Part shown: in pieces, positions 46,173-54,633 of the stretch
Layout of the letters: each line of letters opens with the position of its first letter
Numbering within the stretch: position 1 is the first letter of the stretch
From: Mycobacterium marseillense
Lineage (GTDB): Bacteria > Actinomycetota > Actinomycetes > Mycobacteriales > Mycobacteriaceae
Direction of reading: 5' to 3'
NCBI RefSeq assembly: GCF_010731675.1
Contig: NZ_AP022584.1
Coordinates: forward strand, 3,720,001 to 3,784,000
DNA length: 64,000 nt
Position numbers and translations under genes: made by a program
The notes under the pieces: generated by a model
The model's input: only the letters and a program-made list of their open reading frames with translations
The model's database searches: none
What the model was told of the DNA's origin: nothing

Positions 46173-47558
46173 GTGGCTGGGAGTTCTGGGGCTCCACGGA
46201 CCCGGTATGCCAGTTGCGGCGAGATCGACATCGCCTATCAGGTCTTCGGCGATGGCCCGATCGACCTGCTCGTGCTGCCGGGCCCGTTCATCCCGATCGA
46301 CTGCGTCGACAGCGAGCCGTCGATGTACCGCTTTCATCGACGGCTGGCGTCCTTCTGCCGGGTGATCCGGTTCGACCAACGCGGGATCGGCCTGTCGTCC
46401 CGGGTCCCCTCGCTGGACATGATCGGCGCGGAATCCTGGGCCAACGACGCGATCGCGGTCATGAACGCGGTCGGATGTGAGCGCGCGACGATCCTGGCTC
46501 CGAGTTTCACGTCGCTGGCCGGGGTGGTTCTCGCCGCCGATTTCCCCGACCGGGTGAACAGCCTGGTGATCGTCAACGGCCAGGCGCGCACGCTGCGCGC
46601 CCCCGACTACCCGTTCGGCTCCGATCTCGCCGAGGCCGACCCCTACACGACCGTGGCCATCGAACCCGACGCCGTCGAGCAGGGCTTCGACATCCTCGGC
46701 ATCATCGCGCCCAGCGTCGCGCACGACGACGCGTTCCGGTCGTGGTGGGACATGGCCGGCAACCGGGCGGCGTCGCCCAGCATGGCGCGCGCGTTCATCG
46801 GCAAGATCCGCGAGGGCGACGTGCGCGACCGGCTGGAGCGGGTCGGCGTGCCGACGCTGATCCTGCATCGGGACAACCCGCGCTTCAGCCCCGTCGGGCA
46901 CGCGCACTTCCTCGCCGAACGCATCGCCGGGTCGCGTCTGGTCGAGCTGCCGGGCGAAGACGTCCTGTACTGGGTGGGCGACACCGGGCCCATGCTCGAC
47001 GAGATCGAGGAGTTCATCACCGGCATCCGCGGCGCCTCCGACGCCGAGCGGCTGCTCACCACCATCGTGTTCACCGACATCGTCGGGTCCACCGAGCGGG
47101 CCGCGGCGCTCGGCGATTACCGGTGGCGCGACCTGCTGGACAACCACGACAGGATCGTCCGGCATGAGCTACAGCGCTTCGGCGGCCACGAAGTCAACAC
47201 CGCCGGAGACGGATTCGTGGCGACGTTCAGCGGCCCGAGCGCCGCGATCGCCTGCGCTGACGCCCTCGTGGACGCGGTGCAGGTGCTGGGCATCGAGGTG
47301 CGCGTCGGCATCCACGCCGGCGAAGTCGAGGTGCGCGGCGCCGGCAAAGCCGACATCGCCGGCATGGCCGTGCACATCGGCGCGCGGGTGGCGGCCCTCG
47401 CCGGACCCAGCGAGGTCCTGGTGTCGTCGACGCTGCGCGACATCGTCACCGGATCGCGGCACCGCTTCGGCGACCGCGGCGAGTCCGCCCTCAAGGGCGT
47501 GCCGGGCTACTGGCGCCTCTACGCCCTGGTTCGCGAGCACGCCGCCGTCCGCCGCTGA
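46173..47558 (+). CDS. Alpha/beta-hydrolase fused to class III nucleotidyl cyclase
   Basis: A 461-aa two-domain protein. Residues 15-285 are an alpha/beta hydrolase with [10 protein letters not shown] and a candidate nucleophile S111 in [11 protein letters not shown] (the first Gly of GxSxG is Ala). Residues 290-455 are a class III cyclase: metal-binding D302 in VFTDIVGS and D346 in NTAGDGF, then [10 protein letters not shown] and [11 protein letters not shown]. The usual purine-selecting Lys before the second Asp (VKTxGDG) is Asn (VNTAGDG). Such fusions are common in mycobacteria. It may form cAMP in response to a ligand, or be degenerate. GTG start. Confidence 0.88.
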   Translation: MAGSSGAPRTRYASCGEIDIAYQVFGDGPIDLLVLPGPFIPIDCVDSEPSMYRFHRRLASFCRVIRFDQRGIGLSSRVPSLDMIGAESWANDAIAVMNAVGCERATILAPSFTSLAGVVLAADFPDRVNSLVIVNGQARTLRAPDYPFGSDLAEADPYTTVAIEPDAVEQGFDILGIIAPSVAHDDAFRSWWDMAGNRAASPSMARAFIGKIREGDVRDRLERVGVPTLILHRDNPRFSPVGHAHFLAERIAGSRLVELPGEDVLYWVGDTGPMLDEIEEFITGIRGASDAERLLTTIVFTDIVGSTERAAALGDYRWRDLLDNHDRIVRHELQRFGGHEVNTAGDGFVATFSGPSAAIACADALVDAVQVLGIEVRVGIHAGEVEVRGAGKADIAGMAVHIGARVAALAGPSEVLVSSTLRDIVTGSRHRFGDRGESALKGVPGYWRLYALVREHAAVRR

Positions 47559-47664
47559 CCCGGCGCGCGGCGTAGGCTGCCCAACGGGGGAATCTTCGCC
47601 AAGCCCACTGTGCGAGTTCTGGCATTCAGCTCGGCTTCTGGCCGAGGGGCCGAAGGAGTTACGC

Positions 47665-48408
47665 ATGACCGACGTGCACATCTCGCTGCCTCCCGCGCTG
47701 CGGCGAGCGCTGGATCTGCTCATCGATCCGCCGGCCGATCCCGACGTCAGCCACGGCTATCTCGACCTGCTCGGCGGCGACGCGGTTGACGACGCCGTCG
47801 GGAAGAACACCGGCCCGATTCAGGCCGCGTGGGCCTCGACCGTCGGGTCGATGCTCTACGACAACGCCCAGGCCTTCGCCCGCCAGTGGATCAGCGCCTG
47901 GCAGCTGCCGCTCGAGTGGTTGCACATCCCGCCGGGCGGCGTCGCGCTGGACGTCGGTTCGGGGCCGGGCAACGTCACCGCGTCGCTGGCACGGGCCGCC
48001 GGGCCGGAGGGACTGGCCCTCGGGGTCGACATCTCCGAACCCATGCTGGCCCGCGCCGTCCGCAATGAGGCCGGCCCGCAGGTTGGCTTCATCAGGGCCG
48101 ACGCGCAACGGCTTCCCCTGCGCGACAACACCTTCGACGCGGCGGTGTCGACGGCCGTGTTGCAGCTGGTTCCGGAGCCGAAGGCCGCGCTCGCCGAGAT
48201 GGCGCGCGTGCTGCGGCCCGGTGGCAGGCTGGCCGTGATGGTCCCGACGGCCGGGCGCCTCGCCCGTTATTGGCGGATGCTGCCGAATGTCGGGGCGCAC
48301 GCGTTCGACGACGACGAGATCGGCGACATCTTGGAAGACAACGGATTTGCCAGCGTGCGGGTCAATACCCTCGGCACGTTTCAGTGGGTGCGCGCCGCCT
48401 TGGGCTGA
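47665..48408 (+). CDS. Class I SAM-dependent methyltransferase (UbiE-like)
   Basis: A 247-aa methyltransferase. Motif I is ALDVGSGPGNVTASLA near residue 93, the Asp-containing motif II GVDISEPMLARA, motif post-I ADAQRLPLRDNTFDAAV and the VLRPGGRLAVMVP segment are clear. About 80 N-terminal residues precede the Rossmann domain. ATG 47665 follows GAAGGAGTTACGC. The substrate is probably a small lipid or quinone; nothing in the context fixes it. Confidence 0.86.
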   Translation: MTDVHISLPPALRRALDLLIDPPADPDVSHGYLDLLGGDAVDDAVGKNTGPIQAAWASTVGSMLYDNAQAFARQWISAWQLPLEWLHIPPGGVALDVGSGPGNVTASLARAAGPEGLALGVDISEPMLARAVRNEAGPQVGFIRADAQRLPLRDNTFDAAVSTAVLQLVPEPKAALAEMARVLRPGGRLAVMVPTAGRLARYWRMLPNVGAHAFDDDEIGDILEDNGFASVRVNTLGTFQWVRAALG

Positions 48409-48426
48409 CCTTCGCGCGCGGCTTAA

Positions 48427-48879
48427 TTATTCGGCGCTCTGCGCCAGCATGGCGAGTCGATCCATCGACTCGCGCAGCATGTCCGCCGTGGTCGCGCGGG
48501 CGCGCTCGAGGCGGGTGGCGTCGGTCAGCTCGGTCCAGTCGTACGTGTGCGTCACCGTGGTCAGCTCGGCGTTGATCGGGCTGAGCTCCCACCGCCACAG
48601 GTGACCGGGTGGCTGCTTACCGGGTTCGGCTGGGCGCCAAGCGATCTTGCTGCCCTCGACGAACTCGGTGACGTGGTTCTCCCGCACTGCACCGTTGGTC
48701 AGCGTGGTCTTGAACACGTCACCCACTTGGCGCACCCGCTGGCCGGGCGCCGATGACGCCAGATTGTCGTTGCCGTCCCAGCTCGGCTGGCGCGACGGGT
48801 CGGCGATCAGTTCGAAGATTCGCGCGGCATTGGCCGACATCACGCGAGTGGCGGCCACGATGCGTTCGGTATCGGACAT
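48427..48879 (-). CDS. SRPBCC (START-like) family protein
   Basis: A 150-aa START-like protein: SDTERIVAATRVMSANAARI, then FELIADPSRQPSWDGN, a sheet region and the C-terminal helix TADMLRESMDRLAML. The ATG at 48879 fits the fold better than the start 14 codons earlier. Convergent with the methyltransferase and 57 bp downstream of the SDR in the same direction. Confidence 0.8.
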   Translation of the reverse strand: MSDTERIVAATRVMSANAARIFELIADPSRQPSWDGNDNLASSAPGQRVRQVGDVFKTTLTNGAVRENHVTEFVEGSKIAWRPAEPGKQPPGHLWRWELSPINAELTTVTHTYDWTELTDATRLERARATTADMLRESMDRLAMLAQSAE

Positions 48880-48936
48880 ACCGGTATCCAAACACGTCGG
48901 GCCGCCCACCGCGGTGACCACTTCGAGCCAACCGGC

Positions 48937-49632
48937 TCACGGCATCCGGGGCAGCGACTCGGCGGGCCCGGACAGCGCCGCCTTGACGTAGCGGGTGTCG
49001 TCGTCGGCCAGCACCTCCGTGTCGTCCCGCTCGATGCCGTCGACGATCGCGCGCGCCACCTGGCGCGCGTCGTTCTTGGGTGCGTCGAAGCCGGCGGTCA
49101 TGTCGGTGTCGGTGAAGCTGAGGTGCGCGGCCACGACCAGGGTGCCCTGCTTCTCGAGTTCGATGCGCAGGGAATTCGTCATCGACCACAGCGCCGCCTT
49201 CGAGTCGCCATACCCCCCGGATCCGGGCATCCAGGACAGGATCGAGGCGACGTCGACCAGGGCGCCGCCGCCGTTGTCGGCCAGGATCGGTGCGAACGCC
49301 TTGGCGACGCGCAGCACGCCGAAGTAGTTCGTCTCGAAGACCATTCGCACCTCGTCGACGTCGCTGTGGAGCAGGCTCCGGGCGCCGAGAACGCCGGCAT
49401 TGTTGATGACGATGTCGGCGTCGGTCGCGACGGCCGCCAGCTCGGCCACCGAATCCGGCTGGGTGACGTCCAGTTCGGCGCTGATCACCCGCGGGTCCCG
49501 GCTGGACTTCGGCGCTCGCGCTGTCGCGTAGACCTTCGCCGCGCCCCTGTCCAACAACTCGGCCACGATGGCCTTGCCGAGACCGCGCTGTCCGCCGGTG
49601 ACCACCACCGTCGATCCCTTGACGTTGACCAT
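48937..49632 (-). CDS. SDR oxidoreductase divergent from CGNR regulator
   Basis: A 231-aa short-chain dehydrogenase with TGGQRGLGKAIV, NNAGVLGA, Ser in ASILSWM, YGDSKAA at the active site and a short C-terminus. It starts behind GCAGGATC. A 15-bp-arm inverted repeat lies between it and the divergent CGNR-type regulator, suggesting it is that regulator's target. Confidence 0.87.
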   Translation of the reverse strand: MVNVKGSTVVVTGGQRGLGKAIVAELLDRGAAKVYATARAPKSSRDPRVISAELDVTQPDSVAELAAVATDADIVINNAGVLGARSLLHSDVDEVRMVFETNYFGVLRVAKAFAPILADNGGGALVDVASILSWMPGSGGYGDSKAALWSMTNSLRIELEKQGTLVVAAHLSFTDTDMTAGFDAPKNDARQVARAIVDGIERDDTEVLADDDTRYVKAALSGPAESLPRMP

Positions 49633-49651
49633 GATCCTGCTCCTTTGACTG

Positions 49652-49718
49652 AGGCAAACTTACTTTGCTTACGTCACGCTAGTTGTCGCGGAGCGACGTA
49701 GTCAAGTAGTATTTGCCT
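49652..49718. promoter_or_regulatory. Long-spaced inverted repeat AGGCAAA...TTTGCCT between divergent genes
   Basis: AGGCAAACTTACTT (from 49652) and AAGTAGTATTTGCCT (to 49718) face each other across about 38 bp in the 86-bp region between the SDR and the CGNR gene. Each arm also places itself at one gene's start. The arms could bind two dimers of the CGNR protein or mark overlapping promoters. Confidence 0.45.
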
Positions 49719-50327
49719 ATGTCTTCACCGTGGGTTGCGTCACAGCGATACGGCTGCGCCGCGGCGCCCGGGGGCCTCGGCCTGGTCCAGGATTTCCTCA
49801 ATACGAGGGGCATCGGCGGGTACGGGCCGGACCTGCTGGGCGACCTGGAGTCGGCGCGGGAGTGGGCGGCCGACGCGGTGCGAGCGTGGTCGTCGGTGCG
49901 CGGGGTGGACGCGTCGCCACCCGCGTTGGGTGAGGCGGACCTGGGCAGGCTTCGTGCGGTGCGGGCCACCATCGAGCGGATGGTGGACGGCGAACCGCCG
50001 AGCCCCCGGGGCGCCCACGGCGCGGTCGCCTCGTTCGCGCTGTCCGATGTCGGTGAGGTACGGCTCGATCCCGGCGGCAGCGGATGGCGGTGGTTGGCCT
50101 CGGCGCTGTGGGGCGAGATCCTGCTGAGCCAGCACGCCAATACCTGGCGGCGGATCAAACGCTGCCACAACCACCGTTGCGGGTCGACGTTCTACGACCG
50201 CTCGAAGAACAACAGCGGGGTCTGGCATGACGTCAAGACGTGCGGCAACGCCGTCAATCTGCGGGCGTCCCGGGCGCGCCGCCGCGAACGCGAAAAGCCA
50301 ACGGGTTCAGCTGTTTCGCCACAGTAG
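49719..50327 (+). CDS. CGNR zinc-finger transcriptional regulator (ABATE domain)
   Basis: A 202-aa regulator with an N-terminal ABATE-like domain (GLVQDFLNTRGIGGYGPDLL) and a C-terminal CGNR zinc finger: RCHNHRCGSTFYDRSKNNSG followed by KTCGNAVNLRASRARRR. The two CxxxxC/C pairs would bind zinc and the basic tail DNA. ATG 49719 is chosen. Its 3' end overlaps the convergent methyltransferase gene by 21 bp. The divergent SDR is its probable target. Confidence 0.88.
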   Translation: MSSPWVASQRYGCAAAPGGLGLVQDFLNTRGIGGYGPDLLGDLESAREWAADAVRAWSSVRGVDASPPALGEADLGRLRAVRATIERMVDGEPPSPRGAHGAVASFALSDVGEVRLDPGGSGWRWLASALWGEILLSQHANTWRRIKRCHNHRCGSTFYDRSKNNSGVWHDVKTCGNAVNLRASRARRREREKPTGSAVSPQ

Positions 50328-50918
50328 GCGGTAGCGGTAATACAGCCCCCGCCGGATGACGGCGCCGGGCACGACGTCGGCGGCGACCGACCGGATCTCG
50401 TCGAGGCCCTCCCGGGGATCGGCGACGGGTACGCCGATGTCGCGGGTCTTCCGATGCAGCAGGCCCCCGGCGCGCGCCAGCGGCATGCACAACCCGGACC
50501 ACACCCAGTCGGCAACGCTCTTGTTGGCGGACAGCCCGACGACCGCCAGTTGTCCTGCGGGCCGCAGCATTTGACGCGCCTTGTGCAGCGCGTCCCGCAG
50601 CGGCAGGTGATGCAGACTGGCCACGAACGTGATCAGGTCGTAGCGCCGCTCGTCCGCATCGAGGCCCTCGAATCGCACGTGTTCGACCGCCGCGTTGTCG
50701 ATGGGCTGCAGTCGCTGCGCCGCGCGCCACACCGAGATCGGGTCGGCATCGATGCCGACCACGCTGCGGGACACCGCGGCTAACCGCTGAGCCAGCAGCC
50801 CTTCCCCACACCCGACGTCCAGGACGTCGCCGCGACGCCGCGCGGCGATGCCGACCAGCCAGCTGTGATAGGCGGAATTGTGGTTCCAGTACTCGTCGTG
50901 TCTCGCGTATTCATGCAC
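50307..50918 (-). CDS. SAM-dependent methyltransferase, class I
   Basis: A 203-aa methyltransferase: motif I VLDVGCGEGLLAQRLA near residue 32, GIDADPISVW, FEGLDADERRYDLITFVASL and MLRPAGQLAVVGL. The C-terminal region (WSGLCMPLARAGGLLHRKTR) is hydrophobic and could sit at the membrane. GTG start. A small gene lies 27 bp upstream in the same direction. Confidence 0.84.
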   Translation of the reverse strand: MHEYARHDEYWNHNSAYHSWLVGIAARRRGDVLDVGCGEGLLAQRLAAVSRSVVGIDADPISVWRAAQRLQPIDNAAVEHVRFEGLDADERRYDLITFVASLHHLPLRDALHKARQMLRPAGQLAVVGLSANKSVADWVWSGLCMPLARAGGLLHRKTRDIGVPVADPREGLDEIRSVAADVVPGAVIRRGLYYRYRLLWRNS

Positions 50919-50945
50919 CGTGGGGTCAGTCTGCCCGATCGGCGC

Positions 50946-51149
50946 TCAGCAGCGTTCGACGCCCCTGGACATGATGCGCGGGCCGGTAGCCGCCGGGCGC
51001 CGCTTGCTTCCGAGGACCGCGTACAGCGCGTCGCAGGCGCGCGCCTTGAGCGGCGCGACCATGTCGAGGTTGGCTGGGGCCTGGCTGACCCAGGCCGGAA
51101 GTGTGGCCACAATTCGATCCTTTGTCTGTTCGGCCGTGCGCCGATTCAT
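50946..51149 (-). CDS. Small hypothetical protein (67 aa)
   Basis: A 67-aa frame starting MNRRTAEQTKDRIVATLPAW and ending RIMSRGVERC. Third codon positions are strongly G/C after the first few codons. Helical and basic, without a membrane segment or recognised family. It precedes the methyltransferase gene by 27 bp, so it may be its operon partner. The 115 bp upstream are AT-richer and could be the promoter. Confidence 0.58.
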   Translation of the reverse strand: MNRRTAEQTKDRIVATLPAWVSQAPANLDMVAPLKARACDALYAVLGSKRRPAATGPRIMSRGVERC

Positions 51150-51264
51150 TCAATTGCACCACAGCTGTTTTGCGTTGACGCTGCGCCGAGGTGAATGTCA
51201 CGAAAAGCCGCGCTGTGGGATAGCGCACATTCCCGGTGCAACGAAAGGCACGCAACACCAAACC

Positions 51265-52110
51265 CTAGTGAAATCCCCTGAACCGGCGCAGATACCCGAT
51301 CAGCCGGCGCACCGGCACCGCCTTCGGCCAGTCGTCGGGCCGAAAATAGGCGTCGGTGCCGCCGTCAACGAATACGACCGCGCCGCAGAGGAAATCGGCG
51401 GCGTCCGAGAGCATGAAGCACATCCAGTCGGCCATCTGCCCCGGGTCGCCGAAGCCGCCGACCGGAACCGGGAACGACTGGACGGCCCTGGCCTGCCGTG
51501 GGTCCGACAACTGTTCGGCCAGAAGCGGAGTCATGATCGCACCGGGCGCCAAGGCGTTCAGGCGCACGCCCGAGCCCGCCCAGTCGGGCAGCACCGCATG
51601 CCGCCGCACCCACCGGCTGACAGCGATTTTCGAGGCCCCGTACATCATGGTCGGCGCAGCCGGCCCGAACAGCCGCACCGCGCGCAACGCCCTGCCGGCG
51701 TCGTGAGCGAGCAGCGCCTTCACGGCCCGGCCGGGCACCGCCGGCATCGTCGTCGTCGAATTACTGCCGACCACAACGACTTTGGCGCCCCCCGCGGCCG
51801 CCAGCGCCTCCCGCCAGGCGCACAGTAACTCAACGACCCCGAAATAGTTGACCTGGGCGATCTGGCGAACACGATCCTTGCCGGGACTCGGACCGAGTCC
51901 GGCGGCGAGCACCGCACCGTCGAGCCTGCCGCCCGCCGCCGCCAGGACACGCGCCGCGGCGTCGTTACGCCCGTGTGGCGTCGACAGATCGGCGACGATG
52001 TCGGCGACCTTGATGTCGACACCGATGACCGTGTGCCCACCGTCCCGGAGCCGCCGCGCGGTCTCGCGCCCCATCCCGGAAGCCGATCCGGTGACCGCAT
52101 ACGTTCCCAT
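51265..52110 (-). CDS. SDR oxidoreductase
   Basis: A 281-aa short-chain dehydrogenase of the 3-alpha-hydroxysteroid dehydrogenase-like group: TGSASGMGRETARRL, AAGLGPSPGK in place of NNAG, YGASKIAVSRWVRR, and NALAPGAIMTPLL. ATG 52110 with GGAGGAG four bases upstream is decisive; a longer open frame exists but overlaps the divergent thioesterase. The end after the DGG motif (VDGGTDAYFRPDDW) is extended. Confidence 0.88.
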   Translation of the reverse strand: MGTYAVTGSASGMGRETARRLRDGGHTVIGVDIKVADIVADLSTPHGRNDAAARVLAAAGGRLDGAVLAAGLGPSPGKDRVRQIAQVNYFGVVELLCAWREALAAAGGAKVVVVGSNSTTTMPAVPGRAVKALLAHDAGRALRAVRLFGPAAPTMMYGASKIAVSRWVRRHAVLPDWAGSGVRLNALAPGAIMTPLLAEQLSDPRQARAVQSFPVPVGGFGDPGQMADWMCFMLSDAADFLCGAVVFVDGGTDAYFRPDDWPKAVPVRRLIGYLRRFRGFH

Positions 52111-52203
52111 TGGACTCCTCCGTTCCCAGGGCAGTATGCCCGGCCGGCCGGATGCCTCGAGGGTCGCCGCCCGCTGGGTGGACACCTGAGTTAAGTTGCG
52201 AAG

Positions 52204-52818
52204 ATGCATGACCAAACGCCCTGCATCGATTTCAGCCAGCTCGAGTCGGTCTACGCGCCGCTGGCCGAATCGCTCCGCCGGCTCGTCGACATCAGCATCC
52301 GCACCGAGGCCGGCCCCGCGGCGGTGGCGGCGGCCACCTCCAAGATCGACAGTGCCGCAGCGGAATTGAGCGAAGCGTTGAAGCCCGGCCCGTTCGGCGT
52401 GCATCGGAACCCCGATGGCCAGACCATCGCGTGGGGCAACGCCGTGATCGGCCTGCGCAACCCGATCGCACCGCCGCTGGTCATCCATCATGAGCCCGAC
52501 GGACTGGTGTGGTCGGAGTTCGTTCTGGGTGCGGCCTACGAGGGACCGCCGGACACCGTGCACGGCGGTGTGTGCGCGCTGGTGCTCGACCATGTGCTCG
52601 GCGCGACCGCGCACCAGCCCGACAAGCCCGCGTTCACCGGCACGCTCACGCTGCGATACCGGCGCCCCACGGCGCTGGGGCGGCCGCTGCGCGCCCAGGC
52701 TCATGTCGAGCGCGTCGAGGGCGTCAAGACATTCGCCGTCGGCCACCTGGCCGACGAGCACGGCGTCACCGTGGAAGCCGAGGGCATTTTCATTCACCCC
52801 AGGCAGGCCGCGGACTAG
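52204..52818 (+). CDS. PaaI-like hotdog thioesterase
   Basis: A 204-aa acyl-CoA thioesterase. An N-terminal helical part of about 80 residues precedes the hotdog domain with the PaaI signature GPPDTVHGGVCALVLDHVLG and strands TLTLRYRRPTALGRPL and KTFAVGHLADEHG. Divergent from the SDR at 51265 across 93 bp. The acyl substrate is not known. Confidence 0.87.
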   Translation: MHDQTPCIDFSQLESVYAPLAESLRRLVDISIRTEAGPAAVAAATSKIDSAAAELSEALKPGPFGVHRNPDGQTIAWGNAVIGLRNPIAPPLVIHHEPDGLVWSEFVLGAAYEGPPDTVHGGVCALVLDHVLGATAHQPDKPAFTGTLTLRYRRPTALGRPLRAQAHVERVEGVKTFAVGHLADEHGVTVEAEGIFIHPRQAAD

Positions 52819-52831
52819 CGCACCGCGCCGC

Positions 52832-53596
52832 TCAGGTCCTGCTCGCCGCCCGCTCGACGTCGAGCAGCTGCTCGCCGCGCCGTTCCTCGTCGTAGGCCTT
52901 GCGCCCGCCGCGCAGGCCGAACAGGCGTTTGGAGATCAGCAGGTAGATCACCGCAGCCACGTTGATGGTGAACGTCACCACCCGCGTCATCGTGATGCCC
53001 TTGGCCAGATCGTGGATCTCCAGCGGCAAGAAGACCGAGGTGGCGATCACCGCGAAGTATTCGCCCCAGCGTTTCAGCAGCCACAGGCCGACGCCCTCGA
53101 CGACCTCCAGCAGGGCATAACCGGCCAGCATCAGGGTCAGCAACGCCAGGGTCGACGGCTTGGCGGCCAGTGCCTTTTCCAGCTCGTGCACGATGGTCAT
53201 CTGGTCGACCCTGAAGCCGGCGGCGCGGAAGATCGGCAGATCCCGGTCGAGGGTGGCCTGAATGGCGCCCCGCGCTCCGCGAAACTTCCACACCGCGTAG
53301 GCCGCCAGCACGATCACCACCGCACGCAACAGGCGTTCCACCGCCAGGGCGCGAATGATGATGGCCTGCCGTAAGGCCTTGCCGCGCATGATCATCGGCG
53401 CGTCCTCGGCGTGACCCCGCCCGTGTGGCGGGCCGACGGTGAATTCGCCGCACCGCAGGCAGCGCCACACCTCGCCCAGCCCGGTGGCGCCGCTCAGCCG
53501 TTCGGCGAGCGCGTCCTCGTCGGGCGCATAGGTGACGTGTCCGGCGAGCGCGCAGGTAACCAGCTCCCACCGATTGCGACCACGTGCTTTGGGCAT
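52832..53596 (-). CDS. DUF2127 membrane protein
   Basis: A 254-aa membrane protein. The N-terminus carries a possible zinc-binding pair CLRCGEF near residue 46. About four membrane helices follow (VERLLRAVVIVLAAYAVW, LALLTLMLAGYALLEVVEG, GEYFAVIATSVFLPLEIHDL, VVTFTINVAAVIYLLIS), the layout of DUF2127, and a charged cytosolic tail ends the protein. Function unknown. Convergent with the thioesterase. Confidence 0.84.
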   Translation of the reverse strand: MPKARGRNRWELVTCALAGHVTYAPDEDALAERLSGATGLGEVWRCLRCGEFTVGPPHGRGHAEDAPMIMRGKALRQAIIIRALAVERLLRAVVIVLAAYAVWKFRGARGAIQATLDRDLPIFRAAGFRVDQMTIVHELEKALAAKPSTLALLTLMLAGYALLEVVEGVGLWLLKRWGEYFAVIATSVFLPLEIHDLAKGITMTRVVTFTINVAAVIYLLISKRLFGLRGGRKAYDEERRGEQLLDVERAASRT

Positions 53597-53666
53597 GGCC
53601 GATCATCGACCGCCGGTGCCCGGGCGCGCAAGGGGGCGCGCGTCAGAAGCGCGGTGCGGTGGGTGG

Positions 53667-54551
53667 CTACCCCGCCGACGGTGGATGCGATCCGCTCAGC
53701 GCCGTCGTCTCGTCGGTCAGGTGCTTTCCGATGTCCCGGATCTGCCGCGCGCTCAGTGGGCACAGCGGGTGCACGGCCAGCATCAGGGAAACCGGTCCCC
53801 GGTCGTCGAAAACCGGTGCGGCGATGGTCACCACGGGTTGCTTCCGGCGCCCGGGGTTGTCGTCGGAAAGGAAACCGATGGTGGTGAATTCGACAAGCAG
53901 CTGGTCCATGATGTGGCGCACCGGTGTCGGCATCTCGCGGCTGTCCAAGGTGCCGACCACCTGCACGGCCTGCGCCAGTGCGGGTGTCGTCCAGTCGATG
54001 TCGAATCCCCGTTCCCGCGTGCGTGCGAGGACCTGTTGCAGGCGCTGCGTGCGATCGGCATTGGTGCCCGCGCCGCGACGAATCCAGGTGCGCTGTTCCT
54101 CGTCGGTGTCCCAAGCCGCCATCGCCACCCCGAAGGGCGGCGCGTACGGGATGCGATCGCCCGGTATGCCCGATGGTTGCGTGGCGGGCTCGCCCTCAAA
54201 CGCGGTGACCACCAGGGAGTCTCCGAATTTCTCGACCACCGAACAGGCGTAGCCGACTTCACGGGACAGGCGCAGCGCCGCCGAACGCGCCGCATGGGCC
54301 AACGGTCGGGCGGTGTCCGTACGGGCGGCCACCACCGCGAGCGCGGGCCCCAGGGCGAACGTCTTCGCGATCGGATCCCGACTGGCCCACCCGCGGTCGC
54401 ACAACGTCTTGAGGATGGCGTGCGCCGTCGCCTGCGTGAGGTCCAGCTCGCGCACCACGTCGGAGAACCGCAGCCGCGCGCTCCCGGACCGCGCCAGGAG
54501 CTCGACGACATCGAGCACGCGCGCGGTCGGCGCCGACGTCGATCCGCGAAT
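53667..54551 (-). CDS. IclR-family regulator, possible ATT start
   Basis: About 294 aa. The winged helix is at residues 8-60 (TARVLDVVELLARSGSARLR, FSDVVRELDLTQATAHAILK) and the IclR ligand domain follows to the end. The protein begins at the usual place only if translation starts at ATT 54551, which has AAGGAG seven bases before it; no ATG, GTG or TTG exists in frame between there and position 54761, inside the divergent gene. It probably controls the divergent dehydrogenase operon. Confidence 0.83.
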   Translation of the reverse strand: MRGSTSAPTARVLDVVELLARSGSARLRFSDVVRELDLTQATAHAILKTLCDRGWASRDPIAKTFALGPALAVVAARTDTARPLAHAARSAALRLSREVGYACSVVEKFGDSLVVTAFEGEPATQPSGIPGDRIPYAPPFGVAMAAWDTDEEQRTWIRRGAGTNADRTQRLQQVLARTRERGFDIDWTTPALAQAVQVVGTLDSREMPTPVRHIMDQLLVEFTTIGFLSDDNPGRRKQPVVTIAAPVFDDRGPVSLMLAVHPLCPLSARQIRDIGKHLTDETTALSGSHPPSAG

Positions 54552-54593
54552 CGCTTGACTCCTTCGGTACGCGATTTTTACAGTTGTACGAAC

Positions 54594-54622
54594 ATTCGAG
54601 ATCTTATATCGATTATTCGAGA
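54594..54622. promoter_or_regulatory. Repeats in the IclR/dehydrogenase divergent region
   Basis: ATTCGAGA occurs at 54594-54601 and again at 54615-54622, two helical turns apart. Between them TCGAGAT-N3-ATATCGA forms an imperfect dyad. The region is AT-rich, next to both start codons, and is the likely IclR operator. Confidence 0.5.
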
Positions 54623-54633
54623 AAGTTAAATCC

